From Clostridium sp. 1001275B_160808_H3 (GTDB lineage Bacteria; Bacillota; Clostridia; Clostridiales; Clostridiaceae), in assembly GCF_015550425.1 (NCBI RefSeq), contig NZ_JADNAT010000004.1:124001-188000 (forward strand): a stretch of DNA of 64,000 nucleotides, in the 5' to 3' direction. Both the position numbers and the translations under genes were made by a program. Each line of letters begins with the position of its first letter. Position 1 is the stretch's first letter. The notes beneath the pieces are model-generated. The model saw only the letters and a program-made list of their open reading frames with translations, was not told where the DNA came from and ran no database searches. Positions 53,388-64,000 of the stretch are shown here, piece by piece.

Positions 53388-53882
53388 ATGAAAAGAAATG
53401 ATTACATATCTTGGGATGAATATTTTATGGGTGTAGCAATTCTTGCTGGAAAGAGAAGTAAGGATCCTAGCACTCAAGTTGGAGCTTGTATAGTTGATAA
53501 TGATAATAAAATTTTAAGTCAAGGGTATAATGGATTACCAAGAGGATGTTCAGATGATGAGTTCCCATGGAATAGAGAAGGTGATGTTCTTGAGACAAAA
53601 TATCCATATGTAGTACATGCCGAACTTAATGCTATCTTAAATAGTAGAGGAACTAACCTTTATGGCTCTAAAATATATGTTGCCTTATTTCCGTGCAATG
53701 AATGTGCAAAAGCAATAATACAAGCTGGAATAAAAGAAGTAGTATATCTTTCAGATAAATATTCTGATTCTGATAATGTTAAAGCATCTAAAAGATTATT
53801 AAATGCGGCTGGAGTAAAGATGAGAAGACTAGAGCCTAAAAACAAAAATATAAATATATCATTAGATATAAGTGATATATAA
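53388..53882 (+). CDS. dCMP deaminase (ComEB-like)
   Basis: 164 residues. Converts dCMP to dUMP for dTTP synthesis. Zinc site HAELNAIL and PCNECAKAIIQAG; N-terminal SWDEYFMGVAILAGKRSKDPSTQVGA. ATG behind GGGGGGATTT. The name ComEB comes from Bacillus competence operons; here the gene stands alone. Confidence 0.92.
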   Translation: MKRNDYISWDEYFMGVAILAGKRSKDPSTQVGACIVDNDNKILSQGYNGLPRGCSDDEFPWNREGDVLETKYPYVVHAELNAILNSRGTNLYGSKIYVALFPCNECAKAIIQAGIKEVVYLSDKYSDSDNVKASKRLLNAAGVKMRRLEPKNKNINISLDISDI

Positions 53883-53963
53883 ATTATAAAATAATAAATG
53901 TCATATTGATTGGAGTAATATGGCATTTATTAAATAACTATACAATAAAATTAAAAAAAGATA

Positions 53964-53992
53964 TTGATAATAAATTATTGTGGTGATATAAT
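53964..53992 (+). promoter_or_regulatory. Predicted promoter of the licT-bgl operon
   Basis: TTGATA (53964-53969) and TATAAT (53987-53992), spacer 17, about 30 bases before the first RAT sequence. Confidence 0.65.
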
Positions 53993-54023
53993 GTAATCAA
54001 ATAAAATATTATTTGTTTTAATT

Positions 54024-54112
54024 AGGATTGTTACTGGAAAGCAGGCAAGACCTAAGCATTAAGTAAGTATATATTTGTGTATATTTACTTAATGTTTAGG
54101 TTTATTTTTATT
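54024..54112 (+). promoter_or_regulatory. RAT antiterminator and overlapping terminator upstream of licT
   Basis: AGGATTGTTACTGGAAAGCA followed by GGCAAGACCT matches the ribonucleic antiterminator bound by LicT/SacY proteins. It overlaps the left arm of a terminator (ACCTAAGCATTAAGTAA with TTACTTAATGTTTAGGT) and a T-rich end. Active LicT would stabilise the RAT and allow read-through, so the gene controls its own expression. Confidence 0.9.
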
Positions 54113-54140
54113 TTCTGTAATATTACAGTAGGAGGCATCT

Positions 54141-54983
54141 ATGAGGATTACACGTATAATAAACAATAATGTAATATGCGCTGTTAATGAAAGAAATCAA
54201 GAAAGGATTCTTTTAGGATCAGGAATAGGATTTCAGAAGAAAAAAGGCGATGAAGTAGATAAAAAGAAAATAGAGAAGGAATTCTTCTTAAAATCAAAAA
54301 ATGTAGCAGGAAAACTATATTCTCTCTTAACCCAAATTCCAATGGAGTACATGAGAGTTACTGAAAATATCATAAAATATGCACAACAAAAGTTAGATCA
54401 TGAGCTTAATGAAAATGTTTACCTTACATTAACAGATCATATTAGTTTCGCTGTTTCCAGACAAAAATCTGGGTTGCAATTTAGTAATGCACTTCTATGG
54501 GAAGTAAAAAGATTTTATCCAGATGAATTTAACATAGGACTAAAGGCTTTAGAATTAATAAATGAAGAATTTGATGTAGAATTACCTGAAGATGAGGCAG
54601 CATCTATTGCTATGCATGTTGTGAACTCAGAGTTGGGTTCTGAAAGTAATAGAGATACAATCAAGGTTACAGAGTTAATACAAAATGTGTTAAATATAAT
54701 AAGATATCAATACAAAATAGACTTTAAGGAAGATGATTTATATTATACAAGATTTATTACTCATTTAAAGTTTTTTGCTTATAGGGTATTGAATAATAGT
54801 GAAGAAGTAAAAGAAGTAGATAAAGATTTTGAAGAAATAGTAAAGGTTAGATATCCTAAGGAGTATGGATGCAGTTTGAAAATTGCAGATTTAATAAAGA
54901 ACAAATATAATAGAAGATTATCAGGTGATGAATTAGTATATTTAACTGTTCATATAAAAAGAATAACTATAAATGAAAATTAA
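54141..54983 (+). CDS. licT: LicT/BglG family transcriptional antiterminator
   Basis: 280 residues: RNA-binding CAT domain (1-55; ITRIINNNVICAV, LLGSGIGFQKKKGDEV) and two PTS regulation domains. Phosphorylatable His residues are at 100 and 159 (PRD1), and near 208 and 271 (PRD2), close to the LicT positions. The PTS phosphorylates these to report sugar availability. It binds the RAT sites at 54024 and 55001. ATG with AGGAGG upstream. Confidence 0.94.
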   Translation: MRITRIINNNVICAVNERNQERILLGSGIGFQKKKGDEVDKKKIEKEFFLKSKNVAGKLYSLLTQIPMEYMRVTENIIKYAQQKLDHELNENVYLTLTDHISFAVSRQKSGLQFSNALLWEVKRFYPDEFNIGLKALELINEEFDVELPEDEAASIAMHVVNSELGSESNRDTIKVTELIQNVLNIIRYQYKIDFKEDDLYYTRFITHLKFFAYRVLNNSEEVKEVDKDFEEIVKVRYPKEYGCSLKIADLIKNKYNRRLSGDELVYLTVHIKRITINEN

Positions 54984-55000
54984 ATGAGATTATTTTTACT

Positions 55001-55092
55001 AGGATTGTTACTGATTAAGCAGGCAAGACCTAGAGTGTATGTAATAAATGGACTATTAATTATTTATTACATACACTCTAGGTCTTTTTTAA
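55001..55092 (+). promoter_or_regulatory. RAT antiterminator and overlapping terminator upstream of bglP
   Basis: AGGATTGTTACTGATTAAGC with AGGCAAGACCT overlaps AGACCTAGAGTGTATGTAAT (55026-55049), which pairs perfectly with 55062-55085 and is followed by T6. Second LicT switch, placed between licT and the transport genes. Confidence 0.92.
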
Positions 55093-55125
55093 TAAATAAA
55101 AATAATAGAAAAGGAGAAGGAAAAT

Positions 55126-58409
<3,284 letters not shown>

Positions 58410-58415
58410 TAATAT

Positions 58416-58453
58416 AAAAAGATGATTCTAGATTTAAGGGAATCATCTTTTTT
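58416..58453 (+). terminator. Terminator of the bgl operon
   Basis: AAAAAGATGATTC pairs with GAATCATCTTTTT around an 11-base loop, followed by T-rich sequence. Confidence 0.85.
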
Positions 58454-58611
58454 ATATTATTTAATAAGGCAAATGTATTTATTTGTAAGCATGTTTATAT
58501 GTATAATATAATTGATATAATTATAAAATTTACAACTTGGAAATAAGTTGCTAATATATGTTAATATTCATACTATATAATTTAGTTAGATAGTAGATTT
58601 GGGGGAGAAAT

Positions 58612-58698
58612 ATGAGAGAAAATATATTAATTATAGAAGATGATAGAGATATAAGTGCAATTATATCATTAATATTAAAAGGAAAAGGATATAATTAA
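58612..58698 (+). pseudogene. Remnant of a response regulator receiver domain
   Basis: 28 codons with a good GGGGGAGAAAT site and ATG: RENILIIEDDRDISAIISLI then LKGKGYN and stop. This is the N-terminal beta1-alpha1 region of a CheY-type receiver, including the two acidic residues (EDD) near the phosphorylation pocket. The phospho-acceptor Asp and everything after it are missing. A deletion remnant is the simplest view; a functional micropeptide cannot be excluded. Confidence 0.7.
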
Positions 58699-58705
58699 GA
58701 AATTA

Positions 58706-58749
58706 CTAATATAGAATATAATTAATGAGTTAATTATATTCTATATTAG
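58706..58749. repeat. Perfect 20-base inverted repeat
   Basis: CTAATATAGAATATAATTAA and its exact complement around TGAG. It starts 8 bases after the response-regulator fragment and ends before the TatD ribosome binding site. It lacks a good T tract, so it is not a standard terminator. Confidence 0.85.
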
Positions 58750-58766
58750 AACTTTTGGAGGGAATT

Positions 58767-59501
58767 ATGTATATAGATGCACACACACATTTAGATTTTT
58801 TTGAAGAAAATATAGAAAAAGCAATTGAAGATATAAATAAGAATGGAATATTAACTTTAGCTAATAGTATGGATGTAGAAAGCTATATTAAGAATAAAGA
58901 ATATAGCAAACAAAGCAAATTTATTAAGCCATGCTTTGGTATCCACCCATGGAAAGCAGCAGAATATAAAGGAGGTTTAGAAGAGCTTATACCATATATA
59001 GAAGAATGTGAAATAATAGGTGAAATAGGCCTAGATTATGTTTGGGTAGAGGATACAAGCACTTATGAAGCGCAAAGAAGGATTTTTAATTTTATATTGA
59101 ACGAAAGTATTAAAAGAAATAAGTTTGTAAGTATTCATACGAAAGGTGCAGAAGAGGAAATTTATAATACTCTTAAAAAGTATAATTATAATAAGGCTAT
59201 TATACATTGGTATAGTGGGGAAATAAGTACATTAGAGAAATATATTGAGCTTGGTTGTTATTTTACAATAAGTGTAGATATAGGTTATTCAGATAAAACT
59301 AATGAAGTTTTAGATAAAATACCATTAAATAAAATACTTATAGAAACTGATGGACCAACAGCATTAGAATGGGTAAATGGAGAGTATGGTTATCCAAGTG
59401 CAATAATAGATGTAGCTAAAAAAGTTGCAGATTATAAGAAGATAGATCTTAATGAATTACTGAAAAGTATAGAGAAAAATTATTCAAAAATCATTAATTA
59501 G
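58767..59501 (+). CDS. TatD family metal-dependent hydrolase
   Basis: 244 residues. YIDAHTHLDFF, KPCFGIHPWKA, IIGEIGLDYVW, SIHTKGAEEE, IIHWYSGE and LIETDGPT match TatD DNases in order. A metal-dependent phosphoesterase or nuclease; the exact substrate is not known. Start ATG 58767 with GGAGGG 6 bases upstream; TTG 58755 is too close. Confidence 0.88.
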   Translation: MYIDAHTHLDFFEENIEKAIEDINKNGILTLANSMDVESYIKNKEYSKQSKFIKPCFGIHPWKAAEYKGGLEELIPYIEECEIIGEIGLDYVWVEDTSTYEAQRRIFNFILNESIKRNKFVSIHTKGAEEEIYNTLKKYNYNKAIIHWYSGEISTLEKYIELGCYFTISVDIGYSDKTNEVLDKIPLNKILIETDGPTALEWVNGEYGYPSAIIDVAKKVADYKKIDLNELLKSIEKNYSKIIN

Positions 59502-59619
59502 AATAATTTAATTATAGGAGATATCGCAAAGACATTTAATTAAATTGTTTGATAACTCCTGTGTATAAATAAAGTCTTGTGTTGAGATATACATTAGATT
59601 TGGAAAGGGGGGAAGTTAA

Positions 59620-59856
59620 ATGATGAATCTTATGTTTGTTGGGATACCAATGCTAATTATGATAGCAGTTTTAATTTTATTAGGTATGTATGTTTATAAA
59701 GTTATTCAAAATCAATCATCGTCTTTAAATATTATGATAATTGGAATATCAGTAATATTATTTTCTATTTTAATTTCAATGGCAACTATAAAAATAATAG
59801 TAGGAATTTTAGGACTTATAATTGTGCTATATGGAGCAAATAAAAGTAATAATTAG
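59620..59856 (+). CDS. Small membrane protein of unknown function
   Basis: 78 residues, two or three membrane helices (about 2-25, 36-74), no other recognisable feature. Strong AAAGGGGGGAAG before ATG. Not assigned to a family. Confidence 0.7.
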   Translation: MMNLMFVGIPMLIMIAVLILLGMYVYKVIQNQSSSLNIMIIGISVILFSILISMATIKIIVGILGLIIVLYGANKSNN

Positions 59857-59936
59857 AATAAGTATATAATAATTAATTTATTTCTTAAATTTATTAGATA
59901 ATAGGCTTCTTTAATTGATAAGGATTATTGATTAAC

Positions 59937-59965
59937 TTGACATTTATAGTAAAGATGAATAAAAT
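59937..59965 (+). promoter_or_regulatory. Predicted promoter of the thiamine transport operon
   Basis: Perfect TTGACA (59937-59942) and TAAAAT (59960-59965), spacer 17; transcription starts just before the riboswitch. Confidence 0.7.
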
Positions 59966-59987
59966 GGAATTATAAAAAGTAAATAGA

Positions 59988-60077
59988 AATCTGGGGGGGC
60001 AGCGAACTGCCTGAGATAAAATTGTTACTATTTTGACCCATGAACCTGATTTGGATAATGCCAACGTAGGGAGATTA
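59988..60077 (+). ncRNA. TPP riboswitch
   Basis: Contains CTGGGGGGGCAGCGAACTGC with CTGAGA, then ACCCATGAACCTGATTTGGA and TAATGCCAACGTAGGGAG, the highly conserved thi-box core. TPP binding should lower expression of the transporter genes downstream. Confidence 0.95.
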
Positions 60078-60114
60078 TTTGTTATTGAATAAAAATATAC
60101 AAATTAAACTATAA

Positions 60115-60150
60115 AACAGTATTTCTAATCAGAGATACTGTATTTTTTTA
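60115..60150 (+). terminator. Riboswitch-controlled terminator
   Basis: ACAGTATTTCT with AGAGATACTGT (one mismatch) around AATC, followed by ATTTTTTTA. It lies between the TPP aptamer and the first gene, the position of an expression platform. Confidence 0.8.
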
Positions 60151-60209
60151 CGCTATGGACAAAATAGGATTTGTTTACTTTTAAATATATTAAGAAGGAG
60201 GAGAGGGCT

Positions 60210-60500
60210 ATGTCACTTTGTAATGTAAGTCTTCAAGTTATACCAACAGTAAGTGAGGATAGAATTTATCCTGTTGTGGACAAGGTTATTGAATATATAG
60301 CATCTACTGGAGTTAAGTATGAAGTAGGGGCTATGGAAACAACAATGGAAGGTGAGTTTGAAGAACTATTAGAGATAGTAAAGAAATCTCAAGAAATTTG
60401 TACCGAAGAAGGTGCATCAAGAGTAGTATCTATGGTTAAAATAGATTATAAAAAAGAAGGCGTGACGATGGATGAAAAGATTAAGAAGTATAGGAAATAA
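60210..60500 (+). CDS. Thiamine-binding protein (YkoF/MTH1187-like)
   Basis: 96 residues of the thiamine-binding family: SLCNVSLQVIPTVSEDRIYP, TGVKYEVGAMETTMEGEFEE, and EEGASRVVSMVKIDYK. Family members bind thiamine or HMP and accompany thiamine-precursor transporters. I place the start at ATG 60210 because AAGGAGGAGAGG precedes it; the earlier ATG at 60171 would lack such a site. It overlaps the permease by 29 bases. Confidence 0.88.
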   Translation: MSLCNVSLQVIPTVSEDRIYPVVDKVIEYIASTGVKYEVGAMETTMEGEFEELLEIVKKSQEICTEEGASRVVSMVKIDYKKEGVTMDEKIKKYRK

Positions 60501-61248
60501 GATAGCACCTATAGTTTTTATTTTAATTTTGTTAATTATATGGGAACTTATAGTTAATGTTGGAGGAATAGAAAAGTATATATTACCTGCTCCAACTGAT
60601 GTTATAGAAGTATTAATTAAAGATTTCAAAAATATGATACCACATATTTTTGCAACTCTATATGAAGGTCTAGTAGGATTTTTAATTGCAATAGCATTAT
60701 CTATTATATTAGCAATAATTATGGATATGGTTCCATTAATTAAAAGAGCTTTATATCCAGTTCTTGTTATTTCTCAAACTATACCAACAGTTGCTCTTGC
60801 ACCATTATTTATAATTTGGTTTGGTTTTGGGGCGTTACCTAAAATAATAGTTGTAGTTATAGTGTGTTTTTTCCCTATAGTAATAAGTATAGTTGATGGA
60901 CTTGAAGGTGTAGATAAGGATTTAATAAATCATTTTAAATTGATGGGAGCATCAAAATTTAATGTATTTTTACATTTGAAATTACCTTATGGAATGATAA
61001 ATTTCTTTTCAGGTATGAGAATTGCAGCAACATACAGCATTATGGGAGCTGTAATTGGAGAGTGGCTTGGAGGCGATAGAGGTCTTGGGGTATATATGAC
61101 AAGAGCAAGAAGCGCATATGCATTAGATAAGATGTTTGCATCAATAGTAATTATAGTTGCTATAAGCATGGGAATATTCCTTTTAGTTTCTTTAATGGAG
61201 AAGGTATTTACTCCATGGAATAATAAAAAACTAAGTATGAAGAAATAA
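60472..61248 (+). CDS. thiX: HMP/thiamine precursor ABC transporter permease
   Basis: 258 residues, SsuC/TauC-type permease: [20 protein letters not shown] and [20 protein letters not shown]. Works with ThiY and ThiZ to import the thiamine pyrimidine precursor. The gene name follows clostridial practice; the substrate is inferred from the riboswitch and ThiY. Confidence 0.88.
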   Translation: MKRLRSIGNKIAPIVFILILLIIWELIVNVGGIEKYILPAPTDVIEVLIKDFKNMIPHIFATLYEGLVGFLIAIALSIILAIIMDMVPLIKRALYPVLVISQTIPTVALAPLFIIWFGFGALPKIIVVVIVCFFPIVISIVDGLEGVDKDLINHFKLMGASKFNVFLHLKLPYGMINFFSGMRIAATYSIMGAVIGEWLGGDRGLGVYMTRARSAYALDKMFASIVIIVAISMGIFLLVSLMEKVFTPWNNKKLSMKK

Positions 61249-61282
61249 AATTAAGAACAATGAATTTAGAGGTGAAATAGTA

Positions 61283-62290
61283 ATGTTAAAAAAGAAAATT
61301 ATATCAGTAGTATTAGCGTCAGTAACAGCACTAACAATATTTACTGGATGTAGCAAAAAGGATGAAGGGGTAAAGAGTTCTGAAGGTTTAGAAAAGGTAA
61401 CTGTAATTTTAGATTGGACACCAAATACTAATCATACTGGATTATATGTTGCACAGGAAAAAGGATATTATAAAGAACTTGGCTTAGATGTTGAAATAAT
61501 ACAACCATCAGAAGGATCATCACTTCAACTTTTAGCTGCTGGTAAGGGAGATTTTGCAGTAAGTTATCAAGAAGATTTAACATATGCAAGAACATCAGAT
61601 AGTCCACTTCCAGTTAAAGCTATAGCAGCAATAATTCAACATAATACATCAGGCTTTGCGTCTCCAAAAGAAAAGGGCATTGAAACAGTTAAGGATTTTG
61701 AAAATAAAGTTTATGGTGGATGGGGAAGTCCATCAGAACAAGCTATATTAAAGGCTGTAATGGAGAAAAATGGAGCAGATTTTAGTAAATTAAAAATTGT
61801 AGATGCGGGAACAGAGGATTTCTTTATTGCAACTAAGAATAATTTAGATTTTGAGTGGACATTTGAAGCTTGGACTAATACAGAAGCTAAGCTAAGAGGT
61901 TTTGATATAAACTATATACCAGCTAGAGATTTAGATCCAGCTTTAGATTATTACACACCAATTATTGCAGCAACTGAAGATACTGTTAATAACAAAAAAG
62001 ATTTAGCTAAGAAGTTTATGGAGGCAACTACTAAGGGATATGAAGAGGCTATAGCAAATCCTGAAGAAAGTGCAAAGCTATTAGTAAGTAAAGTACCTGA
62101 AATTAGTGAAGAGCTTGCAATAGAAAGCCAAAAGTATCTTGCAGATAAATATATGGAAGATACTAAGATTTGGGGAGAAATGAAAGATAGCGTGTGGGAT
62201 AACTATACAAAATTCTTATATGATAATAAATTAATCAATAAGGAAATGAAAGCAAGTGAGGCTTATACAAATGAGTTCTTATCAAAATAA
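61283..62290 (+). CDS. thiY: HMP-binding lipoprotein (NMT1/THI5-like)
   Basis: 335 residues. Lipobox TIFTGCSK (Cys23). [20 protein letters not shown] is the hallmark of THI5/ThiY-type proteins that bind HMP. Periplasmic-side receptor for the ABC transporter. GAGGTGAAAT before ATG. Confidence 0.92.
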   Translation: MLKKKIISVVLASVTALTIFTGCSKKDEGVKSSEGLEKVTVILDWTPNTNHTGLYVAQEKGYYKELGLDVEIIQPSEGSSLQLLAAGKGDFAVSYQEDLTYARTSDSPLPVKAIAAIIQHNTSGFASPKEKGIETVKDFENKVYGGWGSPSEQAILKAVMEKNGADFSKLKIVDAGTEDFFIATKNNLDFEWTFEAWTNTEAKLRGFDINYIPARDLDPALDYYTPIIAATEDTVNNKKDLAKKFMEATTKGYEEAIANPEESAKLLVSKVPEISEELAIESQKYLADKYMEDTKIWGEMKDSVWDNYTKFLYDNKLINKEMKASEAYTNEFLSK

Positions 62291-62993
62291 AATTGTGTTA
62301 AAAAATGTATCTAAGTCCTTTGATGAAATGGAAATATTAAGAGATATTAATATAGATGTTAAAGAGGGAGAACTTATATCTATTCTAGGACCATCAGGTA
62401 GTGGTAAAAGTACAATATTTAATATTTTAACTAACATAATAAATAGTGATAGTGGAGAAGTAGAGGTAAATGGAAAATTAAGCTACATGTATCAAAAGGA
62501 TATGATGGTACCTTGGAAAAAGGTTATAGATAATATAGGTATTCCACTTATATTTAAGGGAAATAGCAAAAAGAGCGCAAGAGAAGAAGTAAAAAAACAT
62601 ATAGATGAATTTGGGCTTAAGGGATTTGAATATAAATATCCATTGCAATTATCAGGTGGAATGAAGCAAAGAGCCAACTTTTTAAAAACTTATTTAACAT
62701 CTAACGATATAATGCTTTTAGATGAACCATTTGGAGCATTAGATTCTATGACGAGAAGAAAGATGCAAAAATGGCTTTTAGATTTAACTAAAAAAATGAA
62801 TTCAACTATATTATTTATAACTCATGATATAGAAGAAGCGATATTACTTTCTAACAGGATATATATAATATCAGAAAAACCTGCAAGTATAAAAGGTGAA
62901 ATAAAAGTTAATTTACCTAAAGAGAGAAATGAAGATATAGTTACTAGTGATGAATTTGTAGCTATAAAAAAAGAAATATTAAAGCTTATGTAA
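62271..62993 (+). CDS. thiZ: HMP/thiamine precursor ABC transporter ATPase
   Basis: 240 residues, TauB/SsuB-type: [53 protein letters not shown]. Start ATG 62271 with AAGTGAGG 8 bases upstream, overlapping thiY by 20 bases (62271-62290); GTG 62256 also is in frame. Confidence 0.9.
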   Translation: MSSYQNKIVLKNVSKSFDEMEILRDINIDVKEGELISILGPSGSGKSTIFNILTNIINSDSGEVEVNGKLSYMYQKDMMVPWKKVIDNIGIPLIFKGNSKKSAREEVKKHIDEFGLKGFEYKYPLQLSGGMKQRANFLKTYLTSNDIMLLDEPFGALDSMTRRKMQKWLLDLTKKMNSTILFITHDIEEAILLSNRIYIISEKPASIKGEIKVNLPKERNEDIVTSDEFVAIKKEILKLM

Positions 62994-62998
62994 AAAGA

Positions 62999-63071
62999 AA
63001 AAGATGCAGTATTATACTAATGTTATTAATTTAAAATTTTGTAACATTGATATGATACAGCATCTTTTTTT
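62999..63071 (+). terminator. Terminator of the thiamine transport operon
   Basis: AAAAAGATGC at one end and GCATCTTTTTTT at the other, with a long partly paired interior (AGTATTATACTAATGTTA with TAACATTGATATGATACA). Confidence 0.8.
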
Positions 63072-63118
63072 ATTAGGTTATTAAAATACTCTAATTATAT
63101 ATAAAGAGTATTATCATC

Positions 63119-63154
63119 ATTAATGTAGATATTAATGTAGATATTAATGTACAT
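63119..63154 (+). repeat. Three tandem 12-base repeats
   Basis: ATTAATGTAGAT twice, then ATTAATGTACAT, in the 300-base interval before ddh; function unknown. Confidence 0.85.
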
Positions 63155-63297
63155 AGAAGAAATTTATGTTACAAATATTCTAAATTATTAAACGAAAAGA
63201 ATTTTTGGAAAAAATTAAATGATATGGTAATATTATTATAAAGGTAAATTTAAAATCTATAAAAAGGGGGAGCTTGGTTTTAGAGCCAAGGAAGTAT

Positions 63298-64000
63298 ATG
63301 GGCAATAAGATTAGAATAGGTATTGTAGGTTATGGAAATATTGGTAAAGGTGTAGAATTAGCTTTAGAACAAAATCCAGATATTCAATTAGAGGCTATTT
63401 TTACAAGAAGAAATCCAAAGAAATTAGTAACTACTTCAAAGGTAGAACATATTTCAGAGATTGAAAGTTATAAGGGGAAAATAGATGTTATGATTCTTTG
63501 TGGGGGTTCTGCTACTGATTTACCAAGGCAAACACCTGAGATAGCAAAAATGTTTAATACAGTAGATAGTTTTGATACTCATGCAAAGATTCCAGAATAT
63601 TTTAATGTCTTAGATAATGTAACTAAAAATGCTGGTACTATTTCACTTATATCAGTTGGTTGGGATCCAGGTTTATTTTCATTAAATCGTCTTCTAGGTC
63701 AGGTAGTACTTAAAAATGGAAAAGATTATACCTTTTGGGGTAAGGGTGTAAGTCAAGGACATTCAAATGCTATTAGGAGAGTTAAAGGTGTTAAGGATGG
63801 AGTTCAATATACTGTACCAATTGAAAGTACTATTGAAATGATTCGTACAGAAAATAATAAAGTTTTTTCAGCTAGAGAAAAGCATGAAAGAATTTGTTAT
63901 GTTGTACCAGAAGATGATGCAGATTTAGATTATATTAAAAATGAAATTATAAATATGCCTGATTATTTTTCAGAGTATAACACAACAGTAAATTTTATAA
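63298..64000 (+). CDS. ddh: Meso-diaminopimelate dehydrogenase (partial)
   Basis: Reductively aminates tetrahydrodipicolinate to meso-diaminopimelate with NADPH and ammonia, for lysine and peptidoglycan. Start ATG 63298 with AAGGAAG upstream. GIVGYGNIGKGVELAL cofactor loop, CGGSATDLPRQTPEIA, DTHAKIPEYF, SVGWDPGLFSL, GKGVSQGHSNAIRRV. About 234 of some 328 residues are present; the rest lies past the right edge. A small hairpin (CTTGG...CCAAG, 63273-63290) covers the ribosome binding site. Confidence 0.93.
   Translation, partial: MGNKIRIGIVGYGNIGKGVELALEQNPDIQLEAIFTRRNPKKLVTTSKVEHISEIESYKGKIDVMILCGGSATDLPRQTPEIAKMFNTVDSFDTHAKIPEYFNVLDNVTKNAGTISLISVGWDPGLFSLNRLLGQVVLKNGKDYTFWGKGVSQGHSNAIRRVKGVKDGVQYTVPIESTIEMIRTENNKVFSAREKHERICYVVPEDDADLDYIKNEIINMPDYFSEYNTTVNFI

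Noticed and set aside
60171..60209. Longer N-terminus of the thiamine-binding protein (ATG 60171)
   Set aside because: No ribosome binding site, and the ATG at 60210 has a near-perfect one; the family starts there.

Overview
The window is AT-rich DNA from a low-GC anaerobic Firmicute, most likely Clostridium sensu stricto. The reasons are strong GGAGG-type ribosome binding sites, many TTG/GTG starts, AGA as the usual arginine codon, pflA, feoAB with the small Cys-rich Feo protein, a clostridial-type fatty acid synthesis cluster, a T-box before argS and a LicT-controlled beta-glucoside operon. I cannot name the species. There are no rRNA or tRNA genes, no transposases, no prophage and no CRISPR array; it reads as ordinary chromosomal backbone.

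Layout. 0-4 kb: a polyamine uptake operon on the minus strand (cupin XRE regulator, potA, potB, potC, start of potD) with a promoter and a palindromic operator. 4.4-13.7 kb: single genes (GNAT/DJ-1 fusion, pflA, an exonuclease, arginase, a membrane-anchored protein, an LCP cell-wall ligase, a degenerate site-2-protease homologue, a Ppx/GppA phosphatase). 13.8-22 kb: T-box/argS, an AI-2E family exporter, feoA-feoB-Cys-rich protein under a Fur-like box, an RNase H-like exonuclease, a ComEC-like metallohydrolase and plsC. 22-31 kb: an unusual PEPCK/HPr-kinase-like P-loop protein, small membrane proteins, an Lrp regulator, a PHP phosphoesterase, a hexapeptide acyltransferase, cvfB and a polar amino acid ABC operon. 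31-42.5 kb: a calcium P-type ATPase, yaaR, an ABC exporter, a thioredoxin/thioredoxin-reductase pair, oleate hydratase, a VanW protein and a nitronate-monooxygenase-like flavoprotein. 43-52 kb: the complete operon fabH-acpP-fabK-fabD-fabG-fabF-accB-fabZ-accC-accD-accA. 52-64 kb: an LprI-like lipoprotein, dCMP deaminase, licT-bglP-bglA with two RAT/terminator switches, a response-regulator fragment, TatD, a TPP-riboswitch-controlled thiamine/HMP transporter operon and the start of diaminopimelate dehydrogenase.

How the genes work together. Fatty acid synthesis from acetyl-CoA carboxylation to elongation sits in one operon. TTTGAT/ATCAAA palindromes like the FabT (MarR family) box lie at its promoter and at the promoter of the divergent nitronate-monooxygenase-like gene, suggesting shared control; the regulator gene is not in the window. 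The trx pair has a CsoR/CstR-like palindrome just downstream of its promoter, and its reductase lacks a recognisable NADPH-binding motif, like the clostridial ferredoxin-linked flavin thioredoxin reductases.

The most notable non-coding structure is a set of imperfect palindromic elements of about 130-200 bp between genes. Two of them (about 31.4-31.6 and 41.2-41.4 kb) are clear homologues in opposite orientation; two others (40.1 and 52.2 kb) share the design. I saw no obviously new multi-gene system. The best candidates for undescribed biology are the inactive S2P homologue, the GNAT/DJ-1 fusion lacking the usual Cys, the 582-residue P-loop protein and the palindromic element family.
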